A stretch of DNA of 54,468 nt from a bacterium (GCA_030430075.1 JAUIGN010000060.1:1-54468), one strand, 5' to 3'; shown: positions 7,940 to 19,121, counted from the first letter of the stretch. Program-made: numbers and translations. Notes: generated by a model from the letters alone, not told the origin.

Positions 7940-9370
7940 GTGGATGACTGGAAGCATGGGACACGCCGCGCGTTTCTGCGCGACTCGTTTTGCGGCCTCG
8001 GATCGCTGGCGCTGGCGACGATGTCGGCGAGTGCCGGCGGCGGCGAGACGCCCGGGCGGCAGTCCGTGCCGCATCCCCTGGCGGCGAAGGTCCCGCCAAA
8101 CGCTGCTGCCCGGGCCAAGTCGGTGATCTTTCTCTTCATGGCAGGCGGCCCCAGCCATTTGGAGACGTTCGATCCCAAGCCGCTCCTGAACAAACTGCAT
8201 GGGAAACCGCGTCCCGCCAGTTTTGGCGACGCCCGGTACCAGTTTGTGGCCAAAGACGCCAGGCTGCTGGGTTCCCAACGGACGTTTGCCCGATGCGGAC
8301 AGAGTGGCATTGAGGTTTCAGACCTGTTTCCGCGAACGTCGGCCTGGGTTGATGAGCTGGCAGTGATTCGCTCCTGCCACGGCGACAAAGTCGTTCATTC
8401 GGCTGCCCAATACGAGCTGCACACGGGGCGGACGTCGCCCGGTTTTCCCAGCATGGGATCGTGGGCCGTATACGGATTGGGCGCGGAGAGCGATGAACTG
8501 CCGGCGTACGTCGTCATGCCCGACCCGGACGGCGCATTGGAGGCCGGGCAACCCATGTATGCCAATGGGTTCCTGCCGGCCGTTTATCAGCCCACCATGT
8601 TTCTGCCTGGAGCGACACCGGTCCGTAATCTCAGCGCACCGCCGTCGGTCGGGCTCGCTCAGCGGAAAGAGACGATTCGCTTGATCCGCGACCTGAACGC
8701 GGTCCATCCGGCGGCCGGCGACGACGAGTTCGCGGCCCGCATGAATGCCTACGAGCTGGCGTTCAAGATGCAGATGCGGGCGCCCGCCGTGTTCGACTTA
8801 TCCTCGGAATCAAGCAGCACGCTTGAACTGTACGGGATCGGCGCGGAGCCTACCGACGATTATGGGCGCCGCTGTCTGTTGTCGCGGCGGCTGGTGGAAC
8901 AGGGAGTCCGCTTCTCCGTCGTGGTCTCTGGTGGGGGGCCGGGGAACAAGCAGTGGGACGCGCACAAGGACATCGAAGAGAATCACTTGCGAATGGCGGC
9001 CCAGGTGGACCAGCCGATTGCCGGCCTCCTCCAGGACCTCAAACAACGGGGTTTGTTGGAGAGCACGCTGGTGATCTGGGGCGGCGAATTCGGCCGCTCA
9101 CCCGAAGCCCAGGGCGGCGTTGGTCGCGATCACCACAACCTGGGGTTCACGATGTGGATGGCCGGCGGCGGAGTGCAGGGTGGCCAGGTCATCGGTGCCA
9201 CCGACGAAATTGGACTGCGGGCCATTGAACGCCCCTGTCATTTTCGCGACATCCACGCCACGATCTTGCACCTGCTGGGATTCGATCAGGACGAGCTGAC
9301 GTATCCCCATCTCGGCCGCGACGAACGGTTGACGGAGATCCAGGGCGAGGTGATTGAACCGTTGTTGTGA
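7940..9370 (+). CDS. DUF1501 domain protein, Tat-exported (PSD partner)
   Basis: 476 residues, starting at GTG 7940, 7 bp after the PSD stop. The N-terminus has a twin-arginine signal (TRRAFLRDS and a hydrophobic stretch to ~35), so folded export is predicted. DUF1501 proteins belong to the alkaline phosphatase/sulfatase-like superfamily. Diagnostic motifs are MAGGPSHLETFDPKP near 60, WGGEFGRSPE near 375 and GRDHHNLGFTMWMAGGG near 395. With the upstream gene it forms the canonical PSD + DUF1501 module. The last 85 bp overlap, in antisense, the end of the anti-sigma gene on the other strand. Confidence 0.9.
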   Translation: MDDWKHGTRRAFLRDSFCGLGSLALATMSASAGGGETPGRQSVPHPLAAKVPPNAAARAKSVIFLFMAGGPSHLETFDPKPLLNKLHGKPRPASFGDARYQFVAKDARLLGSQRTFARCGQSGIEVSDLFPRTSAWVDELAVIRSCHGDKVVHSAAQYELHTGRTSPGFPSMGSWAVYGLGAESDELPAYVVMPDPDGALEAGQPMYANGFLPAVYQPTMFLPGATPVRNLSAPPSVGLAQRKETIRLIRDLNAVHPAAGDDEFAARMNAYELAFKMQMRAPAVFDLSSESSSTLELYGIGAEPTDDYGRRCLLSRRLVEQGVRFSVVVSGGGPGNKQWDAHKDIEENHLRMAAQVDQPIAGLLQDLKQRGLLESTLVIWGGEFGRSPEAQGGVGRDHHNLGFTMWMAGGGVQGGQVIGATDEIGLRAIERPCHFRDIHATILHLLGFDQDELTYPHLGRDERLTEIQGEVIEPLL

Positions 9371-10146
9371 ACCGCCAGGCCGGCCAGCCAGGAATCTAGC
9401 GCCGGGAAGGCGGACCGGCCCAGCAGTGCCTGGCGCCCGTCCGGTACGTTATCGACTCGGTGACAGGCTGCACAACTGCGGGAAAGCTTGACCGTAGAAA
9501 CGAGCTTCGGGCGATCGGGGTTCGCCACGGCATGGCATTCCGTGCAACAGCGGGTCCGGTGCGCATGGCGGTCTGCCGAGGGAGTGCCCGTCGCAGGACC
9601 CGCCGCTTTCGTTCGCTCAATTGTCTCGTTGCCGCGCCTGCCTGCCCGGTTGGGTTCAAAGGTTGTGCGGCAGACGAGCGGCAAGTTGAGACTTGCCAGC
9701 AGTTCTCTCCCCTCCCTGACGGGACGATCGGCCAGGTCACCGCTGGCCGCCAACGGGCCCGGTCGGGAACTGACCAGATCGCGGCCGAAGGACAGCACCA
9801 GGCCGCCGCACACCAGCAAGCAAATGGCCGTCCCAAACCCGGCGGACGCCATTCCGCTCTTGACGCTGCGGCGCGTCGCGGGCGGGCGGCGCGTGACGGT
9901 CGCCGTGGCGGATTCATCGACTGCGGCGAATAGTCGGCCCATGTAGCCGGGAAGATCAAGCGACTCGTCGGCCGGAATCGACTCGTGAAACAAGTCCACG
10001 GCCGGGCGGAGCGCTTCGGCAAGTTCCCGGCAGGCGTGGCAACTGCCCAAGTGATGTTCGACACTTGCGTCGCTCGCTTCACCACTGGGAAACGGTGCGC
10101 GTGTCAAGATCTCGAACACCTGATCACAATTCATGAGGCGGTTCAT
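9286..10146 (-). CDS. Membrane anti-sigma factor (zinc-finger type) with two periplasmic CxxCH motifs
   Basis: 286 residues from the ATG at 10146, which lies 23 bp inside the upstream sigma-factor gene. The cytoplasmic part has an anti-sigma zinc-binding signature (H32-x3-C36-x2-C39 in HHLGSCHAC). One transmembrane helix covers ~102-121. The extracytoplasmic part carries two haem c attachment motifs, C201-T-E-C204-H205 and C225-A-A-C228-H229, about 24 residues apart. The topology (zinc finger inside, haem motifs outside) is coherent. Known ZAS-family factors bind the cognate ECF sigma and release it on a signal; a haem-based redox or ligand signal is inferred here. The last ~28 codons overlap in antisense the end of the DUF1501 gene. 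Confidence 0.8.
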   Translation of the reverse strand: MNRLMNCDQVFEILTRAPFPSGEASDASVEHHLGSCHACRELAEALRPAVDLFHESIPADESLDLPGYMGRLFAAVDESATATVTRRPPATRRSVKSGMASAGFGTAICLLVCGGLVLSFGRDLVSSRPGPLAASGDLADRPVREGRELLASLNLPLVCRTTFEPNRAGRRGNETIERTKAAGPATGTPSADRHAHRTRCCTECHAVANPDRPKLVSTVKLSRSCAACHRVDNVPDGRQALLGRSAFPALDSWLAGLAVHNNGSITSPWISVNRSSRPRWGYVSSS

Positions 10147-10819
10147 GACTACTCTCCGCGGTGGATCGTCTGCTGGAAAATTCCGGCGGGTCAAGCTGTG
10201 CGGCCATCTTGGCGAGGCCCCACCGGACGCGGTTCTTGGCGGTCGACAGACTGCAGCCCATCGTGTCGGCAATCTCGCGAAATTTGAGGTCGCCAAAGAA
10301 ACGTAGCCGCAAGGCGTCGGCTTGCGCGTCGGGAAGCTGGTCAAGCACCTTGTGAAGTCGCTCTGCTCGTTCGGCCGCTAACAACGTCTCCTGCGGCGAA
10401 TCCGTCGCATACCATCGTGCCGGGTGCCGAGCGGTGGTCGAATCGTTCTCCAGGGAAGGCTCGCCAAGGCTCCTCATGCTGGCTCGGCGATCGCGCCGTT
10501 GATGGTGTCGATGACACTGGTTGAGCAGGATTCTCCACAGCCAGGTTCGGAAGCTGTACGTCGAGTTGTACGTGTGGAGCGATTTGAAAGCATTGAGAAA
10601 CGCCTCCTGGACCACATCTTCGGCCCACTCGCGGCGCCCCAGCCGGCTGTACGCAAGCCGAAGGAGGGGGCCATGATACCTGCCGACCAGCTCCGCAAAG
10701 CGATCCCGGTCACCGGCCAGAACGGCGGCCACGATAGGTCCATCCGGCTGCTCAGTCGGGTCACTCGGCAAGACAGGTCGCTCGACAAACCATTGAAGGA
10801 AGCACCAAACGTTTCGCAC
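10124..10819 (-). CDS. ECF-family RNA polymerase sigma factor
   Basis: About 231 residues if started at the GTG at 10819. The frame is open to a TTG at 10888, but the first 20-30 residues are not sigma-like and the exact start is uncertain (a TTG at 10771 is also possible). Region 2 (core binding and -10 recognition) is DRFAELVGRYHG...EDVVQEAFLNAFKSLHTY...FRTWLWRILLNQC. Region 4 (-35 recognition) is VLDQLPDAQADALRLRFF...FREIADTMGCSLSTAKNRVRWG. Length and lack of region 3 fit ECF factors. It overlaps the anti-sigma start by 23 bp, a usual arrangement for a sigma/anti-sigma pair. Its regulon is unknown; the convergent PSD operon is only a positional candidate. Confidence 0.9.
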   Translation of the reverse strand: MRNVWCFLQWFVERPVLPSDPTEQPDGPIVAAVLAGDRDRFAELVGRYHGPLLRLAYSRLGRREWAEDVVQEAFLNAFKSLHTYNSTYSFRTWLWRILLNQCHRHHQRRDRRASMRSLGEPSLENDSTTARHPARWYATDSPQETLLAAERAERLHKVLDQLPDAQADALRLRFFGDLKFREIADTMGCSLSTAKNRVRWGLAKMAAQLDPPEFSSRRSTAESSHEPPHEL

Positions 10820-10907
10820 AGCTTTCCATTTTTGCCCGGCCAACCACTCGCGGGCAAGCGGCCTGACGTGCTGCTTATGCCCGGACAACCCACTAACCCG
10901 AGTGGTT

Positions 10908-10940
10908 TATTTGCCGTCGGGCGTCCGCCCACGCTTCCGT
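10908..10940 (+). repeat. Family 4 repeat, diverged copy
   Basis: TTTGCCGTCGGGCGTCCGCC followed by CACGCTTCCGTTC, matching the family 4 word with a few changes in the centre. Confidence 0.55.
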
Positions 10941-10989
10941 TCATTGGCGAGCAATCCGGACGCGAACCCCAATGCTTTTCAATTCGTAT

Positions 10990-11045
10990 CCGGTGAAACC
11001 ACGGAATGTCATGCAAAGCATGACCTACGGAAGTTCGGAATCCAA
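10990..11045 (-). repeat. Family 2 palindromic repeat
   Basis: Perfect palindrome GTCATGC-AAA-GCATGAC at 11009-11025. On the minus strand it is preceded by TTGGATTCCGAACTTCCGTAG and followed by ATTCCGTGG, the family 2 flanks. Confidence 0.75.
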
Positions 11046-11493
11046 CTGAATCGTATTGGCGCTAACTGTTATAGGCGCCAGCGGCCGAAATGGGCCAACG
11101 TCTATCGGCAACTTTCCGCTTGCCAAGAAAAGAAAAAAGGTGCCGCCCGAAACCGCGCTGCCGTTTGCCCGTGTGGCTGGACAAGCGGGCCCCCAATGGC
11201 CACGGGGGAAGCAACGCCCCGGTGCTTGTCCAATCACGCATCCGACAACACAAGGTTCCAAGATGGCACCTATTTGAAATCACCGGGCGGGGAGGCCAGG
11301 TGACCTTGCCAAGAGGGAAACATCCTATTTTCCTCAGACAGCCTATTCATCGGTTAATTGCCCCAATTGGCTGATTCGAAAAAGGCGCCAATCGAGAAAC
11401 TCTTCCCAGCAGCCCCGATGTTGCATCGAAGCTACCGGTTGTAACGAACAAATGGCCGACCGGACCGTCGCCAGGGTGGTGGTGCCCCGCGGA

Positions 11494-12798
11494 TTACTCG
11501 GCGCCGATCCTCTCCGGTCCGATGCAGTACAGATGTTTCTCGCCACGAATGAAGATCTGGCCGTCGCTGATAGCGGGCGAGGCGTAGCAGTATTCGCCGA
11601 GCGGGTTTTCGGCGACGACGTCGAGCTGCGGGCCGGGCCGCACGACTTTCGTCGTGCCGTTGTCTGCCAGCAGGTAGGTCAGTCCCCCGGCGGTGACGAG
11701 CGATGCGCTGTAGTGGTTGCCCAAGCGAGCACGCCACTGCCGTTTGCCGGTCTGTGCCTCGAAGCAATTCGCCGTGCCGTTGTCATCCGCCACGATCAGG
11801 TAGTCACCGGTCAGCACGGGCGAGGGGACGTAGCAGCCGACTTTGTTCGTTTCGTGCCAGACCACATGCGACTCGGTCACGTCGCCGTTCCCTTCCGGCC
11901 GAATGGCCATCACGTGGTGCGTGGGAAACCCGGCTGCCATGTAGAAGAGTTCGCCATCGAAGACCATCGATGCCACGAATTGCTCGGTGGGTCCGTCGAT
12001 CTTCCAGTAGCGTTTCCCGGTCTTGGGGTCATAACTGCAGATCGATTTGCTGCCGGAAAGGACCAACTGGGTACGGCCCGCGACATCACGAATAATTGGC
12101 GTGGCGTAACTTCTTGTCTTGTGTTCCCGGGCGACTTTCCAAACCGTCTTGCCCGTGTTCCGGTCGAGGGCCACCAGGTATGAGTCACCGTCATGATCGC
12201 CGTTGACGATCACCAGATCCTGGTACAGCACCGGACAGCTACAGTAGCCATGGACGCTGACAAAGCCGCCCGGTTTCACCAGCCATTTCTGGTTGCCGTC
12301 GAAGTCGAATGCCGCCACCACCATCTGACCTGGTGTGACCGGCCGAGCTCGGCCAACATTGGTCGCCGGAACGGTTCGCCCGTCGACCTCCAGGAAGGAA
12401 ACGACCACCATCTCTCCGTCCGTGACCGGTGTGCTCGAAGCGAAGCTATTAAGGCGATGCTTGGTTTCCAGCGGCGATTTGCAGACGCTATGCTTCCAGA
12501 CCGGTTTCCCATTTCGTCGATCGAGGCAGATCAGCAGTCGGTCGCCGGTCTCCGTGTCGCAGGTCGCCAGAAAGATGCGATCCTCCCAGACGACGGGCGA
12601 GGCGTGACCAACCCCGGGGACGGGAACTTTCCAAGCGACGTTCTCTCCGGTCTTGCCGTTCCACCGCTGTGGGACGTCGTTTTCCAGGCTGGTCCCGTCA
12701 CCCCGCGGCCCACGCCATCCTCCCCAATCTTCGGCCTGCGATCCGGCCTGCCCAGCAACGACCAGGAACAACGAAAGCAGCGCAAGCCGAAGCATCAT
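11494..12798 (-). CDS. Secreted PQQ-like beta-propeller repeat protein (BamB-like)
   Basis: 434 residues with a clear Sec signal peptide (MMLRLALLSLFLVVAGQAGSQA, ~22 residues). The mature protein opens with DWGGWRGPRGDGTS, the usual entry of planctomycete outer-membrane PQQ-repeat proteins, followed by seven or eight blades with the motif W-x-x-x-(G/D)-(K/R)-x-x-W (KPVWKHSV, KTVWKVAR, KRYWKIDG, KRQWRARL). Calcium- and alcohol-oxidation residues of true quinoprotein dehydrogenases were not seen, so this is probably a structural or binding propeller, not an enzyme. Upstream (12799-13248) holds a degenerate family 1 array. No operon partner: ~600 bp separates it from the sigma gene. Confidence 0.88.
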   Translation of the reverse strand: MMLRLALLSLFLVVAGQAGSQAEDWGGWRGPRGDGTSLENDVPQRWNGKTGENVAWKVPVPGVGHASPVVWEDRIFLATCDTETGDRLLICLDRRNGKPVWKHSVCKSPLETKHRLNSFASSTPVTDGEMVVVSFLEVDGRTVPATNVGRARPVTPGQMVVAAFDFDGNQKWLVKPGGFVSVHGYCSCPVLYQDLVIVNGDHDGDSYLVALDRNTGKTVWKVAREHKTRSYATPIIRDVAGRTQLVLSGSKSICSYDPKTGKRYWKIDGPTEQFVASMVFDGELFYMAAGFPTHHVMAIRPEGNGDVTESHVVWHETNKVGCYVPSPVLTGDYLIVADDNGTANCFEAQTGKRQWRARLGNHYSASLVTAGGLTYLLADNGTTKVVRPGPQLDVVAENPLGEYCYASPAISDGQIFIRGEKHLYCIGPERIGAE

Positions 12799-13248
12799 GA
12801 TGGTTGACTCCGAGGGGAGAGGCGGGAGCTGGTGTCGGATCGAGGGCGACGCACCTGACGATGGGGTAGGCTCGATACCTGCACGTTGGGGTGCCAGGGC
12901 GTGACCGTTAGTATGGCGTACCAGCTTGGCCCGTCAACAGTTTGGCGGCCAGCGAGAATCGCGACGGGAACAGCCTCGGCCGCGGCGAGTGCGGGGAGAC
13001 CCGCGCACAACAGTATCTGCTCGGCACAGGTCTCCATCGCTGCTCGGCGCAGGTCTCCTTTCCGCACCCGTCCCGACCGCAAGGTCTCCCCCCTGTTCCT
13101 ACCAACTCTTCACCGTAGCGGGGTTTTCGACGAGGTCAAAGACCTGCGCCGAACCTGTAACCTCCACCAAACACGTGACCTCCGCCAACCGCATCCTCCG
13201 CTTCGAGTCCATGAATCGTCCCCAACAACCCATCCGCGGACGCTGGGG
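12799..13248. other. Intergenic region with degenerate family 1 repeat
   Basis: 450 bp between two minus-strand genes. Apart from the repeat at ~12990-13095, only unassigned sequence. The promoter of the propeller gene should lie near 12800-12920, but no good -35/-10 pair was found. Confidence 0.5.
12990..13095 (-). repeat. Family 1 repeat, degenerate locus C
   Basis: On the minus strand the region contains GGAGACCTTGCGGTCGGGA, then GGAGACCTGCGCCGAGCAG and a second diverged unit (GGAGACCTGTGCCGAGCAG). This is the family 1 head and body order with many changes, apparently an old copy. Confidence 0.6.
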
Positions 13249-14604
13249 TCAACTAGCAACCACGTCGGAAATCGTGCCCGTGCTGTCGGCGAAGTGATCG
13301 ATCTCCAGTCCCATCAGTTGAGCTTGGGTCAGCCACAGGTTTGCCAGCGGGGTGCCTTCCGGCATGTTGATATGCCGACCGGCTCGAACGCGATCGCCAC
13401 CGCCGGCCATGATAATCGGCAGGTCGTTGTACTGGTGGGTCGAGCCGTCGCCCAAACCCGAGCCGTACGTCATGAGGGTATTGTCGAGCAGCGAGGCGCC
13501 GTCGGCGTCCTCGATGGCCTCCATCTTTTGCAGCAAGTAGACGTATTGCTGCATGTGAAAACGGTCGACCTTCAAGAGATCGTCGATCATCTTGGTCTGG
13601 TTGTGTGACATCTGGTGATGACTGCGTGGATTGTCGAACAGTCCCTCGAAGCGATACGGCGTGTCCCACCGTTCGGGTCCGACCATGAATGTGGCGACAT
13701 TCGTCAGTCCGGTTTGCAGGGCGACGACCATCAGGTCGCCCATCAGGCGAATGTATTCGCCCCGCGGCAGGTAGGCCTCCGGCGGCTCTTCAAAGTCAAC
13801 CTTGGCCAGTTCGGCTTTCATGTTTTCCAACCGGTCCATCTGCGTCTCGATGGTGCGAATCGAATCGAAGTACTCGGAGAACTTTCTCCGATCCGCGAAA
13901 CCCAGGTCGCGCTTTAATGCATTGGCGTCCTCCAGGACCAGGTCGGTGATGTCGCGGTAGCGATCGACCTCTTGGGTCGAAAAGAGGCGCCGATACATTT
14001 TGCGCGGGTCACGGATGGAGGGAGCCAGGTGCCCGGTGCCGTACCAGGAGATATTGTCGAAGTAGATCGACTCCTTGTTATCCCGGTGGCTGTTGCAACT
14101 GAATTCAAGCGTCGCGAACGGAGTCTCCGTCCCGACGTGGTCCGCGACGACATGATCGAGCGTTCGGTCGAGCGGCCAGGCCGATCCGTCAACCGTGTAT
14201 GGTTTGGCGCTGCTCAGATAGCACGACGCGCATTGGGCGTGGACGTCGGTCCCTTGCTGAAACGTCCGATCCATCCCGGTAATAAGATTGATTTTACCCT
14301 TGAGCGGCGCTAAGGGTTCCATCGTCGGCGTCAGTTCCTGCAGGGGCTTGACTCCATAATGAGGGTCTTGCTTCCCCAGTGACTTCATCACGTTGCCCAG
14401 GTTTCCCTTGGGAATGATGTGGTTGGCTTCTCCCGGAAAGAAACCACGCCGCACGACGCCGATCGGTACGTAGAAGTGGGCCATGCGCAACGGGACGCGA
14501 TATCCAGGTCCAGATTCGGCTCTCGCCAGGCTATCCAGCCAGGGGAGGGCCAGGACCGTTCCACCAATTCCGCGCAAGAAGGATCGTCGCGATGAGCTCG
14601 TCAT
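13249..14604 (-). CDS. DUF1552 domain protein, Tat-exported
   Basis: 451 residues. The N-terminus MTSSSRRSFLRGIGGTVLALPWLDSLARA is a twin-arginine signal. The body matches DUF1552, a planctomycete/verrucomicrobial family related to DUF1501: MAHFYVPIGVVRRGFFPGE, GKINLITGMDR, HAQCASCYLS, MTYGSGLGDGSTHQYNDLPIIMAGGG. It follows the DUF1592 gene by 120 bp on the same strand, the usual co-occurrence, and the pair is thought to act together outside the cytoplasm; the reaction is not known. A family 1 element occupies the space between them, so transcript read-through may be affected. No convincing Shine-Dalgarno. Confidence 0.9.
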   Translation of the reverse strand: MTSSSRRSFLRGIGGTVLALPWLDSLARAESGPGYRVPLRMAHFYVPIGVVRRGFFPGEANHIIPKGNLGNVMKSLGKQDPHYGVKPLQELTPTMEPLAPLKGKINLITGMDRTFQQGTDVHAQCASCYLSSAKPYTVDGSAWPLDRTLDHVVADHVGTETPFATLEFSCNSHRDNKESIYFDNISWYGTGHLAPSIRDPRKMYRRLFSTQEVDRYRDITDLVLEDANALKRDLGFADRRKFSEYFDSIRTIETQMDRLENMKAELAKVDFEEPPEAYLPRGEYIRLMGDLMVVALQTGLTNVATFMVGPERWDTPYRFEGLFDNPRSHHQMSHNQTKMIDDLLKVDRFHMQQYVYLLQKMEAIEDADGASLLDNTLMTYGSGLGDGSTHQYNDLPIIMAGGGDRVRAGRHINMPEGTPLANLWLTQAQLMGLEIDHFADSTGTISDVVAS

Positions 14605-14667
14605 AGTTTCACGTCTTACCGGGTGAATTGCTGAGGAAACCGTGTTTCGATCGGCAGGTGCGGTTGG

Positions 14668-14724
14668 CGGGGGAGACCTTCGGTCGGCGGTTTCGGCGGG
14701 GTCGGGAGACCCGCGCCGAGCAGA

Positions 14725-14725
<1 letters not shown>
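14668..14725 (+). repeat. Family 1 repeat, locus D (head + one body)
   Basis: GGAGACCTTCGGTCGGCGGT, then GGGTCGGGAGACCCGCGCC and GAGCAG. It ends at the stop codon of the DUF1592 gene and lies inside the DUF1592-DUF1552 gap. Confidence 0.85.
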
Positions 14726-16881
<2,156 letters not shown>

Positions 16882-17374
16882 CCGGCCACCGACCCGCCGC
16901 TCCGGATGCCGGCAAGGGACCGCCTGGATCGGTCGGCAATGTACATTCCGCATTGAGCAACCGTCCTGCGTGGATACCGCGGAAATAAAGTAAGGATCGT
17001 AAAAGTGAGACCTGTCAAAACCATCGCTCGTCGTTCGGCGAACATCGCCTCGCGTCAGTGTCGACGCTGCTGCCGAATAACGTAATTCCATTTTTCCGGA
17101 TTACTGCAGGCCGCATTCCCGGATGCCTCGCTTCCGTAGGTCATGCTTCGCATGACATTCCGTACTTCCCCGGCCGCGACACCGCGAATTCCCCCCCAGT
17201 CTAACACAAATGGGCACCGGTACCGCATCTGCCTGGCCCCGCCGGACGGACGGACGGATTTGGGCCAGGCACTGTCCCGGACCTGCGCCCCCGACCCGTC
17301 GTCGTTGAAGGCACGCCTACCATCCGGTCCGGCCGCACGCGCATTGACGCCTCGTTAACATTCCGGACGGTCGA
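16882..17374. other. Intergenic region with a family 2 repeat
   Basis: 493 bp between minus-strand genes. The part nearest 16881 contains a TTGACA word (minus, 17013-17018), and the family 2 palindrome lies at 17140-17156. Nothing recognised from ~17170 to 17374. Confidence 0.5.
17128..17170 (+). repeat. Family 2 palindromic repeat
   Basis: Palindrome GTCATGC-TTC-GCATGAC at 17140-17156, preceded by CGCTTCCGTAG and followed by ATTCCGTACTTCC. Confidence 0.8.
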
Positions 17375-18778
17375 TTAACCGAACAGTTCCATGATCGGTT
17401 TGCCGGTCGTCAAGGGACGTGAGATGCCGCTGTTGTTCTGGGGTTCGTTGAGCGGGATATCGAGGGCCTGATAGATGGTCGCCGCCAGCTCTTCCGGGCG
17501 GACCGGCTTGCTGGTCGGGTACTCGGCGTACTTGTTCGACTTGCCATAGACCTGACCTCCCGCGATCCCCGCACCTGCCAGGATGGCGGAAAAGCACTTG
17601 GGCCAATGCTGGCGCCCGGGGGGTTGCTGCGTCAGCACTTTCGGCGTGCGACCGAACTCGCCGGTCACAACGACCAATGTGTTGTCGAGCATCCCGCGTT
17701 CCTTGAGGTCCAACAGCAGACCGGACAGCGCTTCGTCCAGCCGCGGGAGGCAGAATCCCATGCCGTACGAGCCGTCGCCGAAGGCGTTACCCATCCCCAT
17801 GTTGCCACCATGCATGTCCCAACTGCTGCTGGGGGGACCGGCCGTGTCGTGAGGTGCCTGACCTGTCCAGCCGTTGACGGTGACGTACCGCACACCCGCC
17901 TCGACCATGCGCCGGGCGAGCAGCAGGTTCTGGCCGAGCGGATGGCGGCCGTAGCGGTCGCGGACCTTATCCGGTTCCCGGCTCAGGTCGAAGGCTTCTC
18001 GACCTTCCGGGCGGGTCATCGCGTCGTAACCCTTCTCCCGCAAATCGGCCCAGTCTGCGCCAACGGCGTCCTGCGACAATGCCCGGCTCTCCAGATCGGC
18101 CAGCAGTCCGCGTCGGCGGGCCAGCCGAACAGGATCGCCCAGGTCATAGATCTCGGGCGGCTTGAAGTCATCCATCGCAGGATGGTTTTGTGCCGAGCCC
18201 ACGAAGACCGGCGCGTAGGCGGAGCCCAGGTAGCCGCCGATGCCGATATTCGGCGCGCAGAAGACGGGCCGCCCGACGCACTTGATCAACCACGCGTTGG
18301 AAACGATGTTACGCTTGCTCGGCTTGTGCTTGGCCACGAAGGAACCGAGATAAGGCTGGTCGTCACTCACGCCCTGTTGGACCCGCTTGACCGACTGGCC
18401 GCTGAGCAGGTTGTGCATCGCGTCGAAATGGTTGGCAATGCCGCCCGGATGTGTCATCGAGTTGATCAGCGTGAACTCGTCCGCCAGGGTCGCCAACCGC
18501 GTGTGCATCTCGTTGATGCGCATGCCGGGAACCTTGGTCGCGATCGGGCGATACGGTCCACGGATCGTATCCGGCGCCTGCGGCTTCATATCCCAGGTGT
18601 CGACGTGGCTGGGGCCGCCGCAGAGCAGGATAAAGATGCACGATTTCTCGGCGGCGACCGCATTGCCGCCGGCATCCAGCTTGTCGCGGCCCAGTACGGC
18701 GCCGGGCATGCCGAGCGACAGCGCGCCCATCCCAGCGGTAATCAACGCCTGACGGCGGTTCACTTCAAATTGGTTCAT
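17375..18778 (-). CDS. DUF1501 domain protein (orphan), Tat-exported
   Basis: 467 residues. NRRQALITAGMGALSLGMPG at the N-terminus is a twin-arginine signal. DUF1501 hallmarks: LLCGGPSHVDTWDMKP near 53, INSMTHPGGIANHFDAMH near 105, ARRMVEAGVRYVTVNGW near 297, VVTGEFGRTPKV near 375. No DUF1549/1553 gene is adjacent, so its usual partner is missing locally. Divergent from the alpha/beta hydrolase gene at 19122. A hairpin GTTGA-N4-TCAAC lies ~20-35 bp upstream of the start. Biochemical role unknown, by family an exported alkaline phosphatase-superfamily-like protein. Confidence 0.9.
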   Translation of the reverse strand: MNQFEVNRRQALITAGMGALSLGMPGAVLGRDKLDAGGNAVAAEKSCIFILLCGGPSHVDTWDMKPQAPDTIRGPYRPIATKVPGMRINEMHTRLATLADEFTLINSMTHPGGIANHFDAMHNLLSGQSVKRVQQGVSDDQPYLGSFVAKHKPSKRNIVSNAWLIKCVGRPVFCAPNIGIGGYLGSAYAPVFVGSAQNHPAMDDFKPPEIYDLGDPVRLARRRGLLADLESRALSQDAVGADWADLREKGYDAMTRPEGREAFDLSREPDKVRDRYGRHPLGQNLLLARRMVEAGVRYVTVNGWTGQAPHDTAGPPSSSWDMHGGNMGMGNAFGDGSYGMGFCLPRLDEALSGLLLDLKERGMLDNTLVVVTGEFGRTPKVLTQQPPGRQHWPKCFSAILAGAGIAGGQVYGKSNKYAEYPTSKPVRPEELAATIYQALDIPLNEPQNNSGISRPLTTGKPIMELFG

Positions 18779-19121
18779 GGAGCTACCTGGCAGGTTGTAG
18801 GTTGACTACTCAACAAGGTACGGAACTTGCAAGCCGAAGTCGAGCCAAATCGGGGCCGTTCGGCCACATGACCCGCAACGGCCAGATCGGCGACATTGGC
18901 CCGTTCGACAGCGCGAGCATGCTGTCGCTACCGATTTCGATGGGTTGATGCTTGAACGCTGCGCCCGCCGTATCGCGATCCTTCGGTTGGCTCCCCAGAC
19001 GGTGCCATGCTTGACTTGGCACAAGAAACGGGATAAGCCCATCGATGCTCGATCAACCGCGGGTCGGGCGTCGACCGATCGGACGTGCCTCCTTGTTCGC
19101 AGCCCACTCCAGGAACCTATC
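18779..19121. other. Divergent intergenic region
   Basis: 343 bp between divergent starts. A weak promoter toward the hydrolase gene could be TTGACT (19011-19016) with GATAAG (19032-19037), spacing 15, which is suboptimal. No repeats of families 1-4 were seen here, in contrast to most other gaps. Confidence 0.35.
19111..19114 (+). promoter_or_regulatory. Ribosome binding site deciding the start at 19122
   Basis: AGGA, 7 nt before the ATG at 19122. It supports this start over an in-frame ATG at 18945. Confidence 0.55.

Larger units (their letters stand above)
10820..11493. other. Intergenic region upstream of sigma gene with repeat copies
   Basis: Holds a small hairpin (CCACT-N6-AGTGG, 10890-10905), a family 4 copy (10908-10940) and a family 2 palindrome (11009-11025). 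From ~11060 to 11490 I see nothing recognisable. ORFs crossing it have no protein-like composition. Confidence 0.5.

Noticed and set aside
6931..8388. 485-residue minus-strand ORF across the PSD/DUF1501 junction
   Set aside because: Antisense of two well-supported genes, with no recognisable domain.
10902..11303. 133-residue plus-strand ORF in the gap above the sigma gene
   Set aside because: Covers family 4 and family 2 repeats, has no protein-like pattern and no Shine-Dalgarno.
11494..12798. PQQ-dependent dehydrogenase
   Set aside because: Only propeller blades are visible; the catalytic Asp, disulfide and calcium residues of quinoprotein dehydrogenases were not found.
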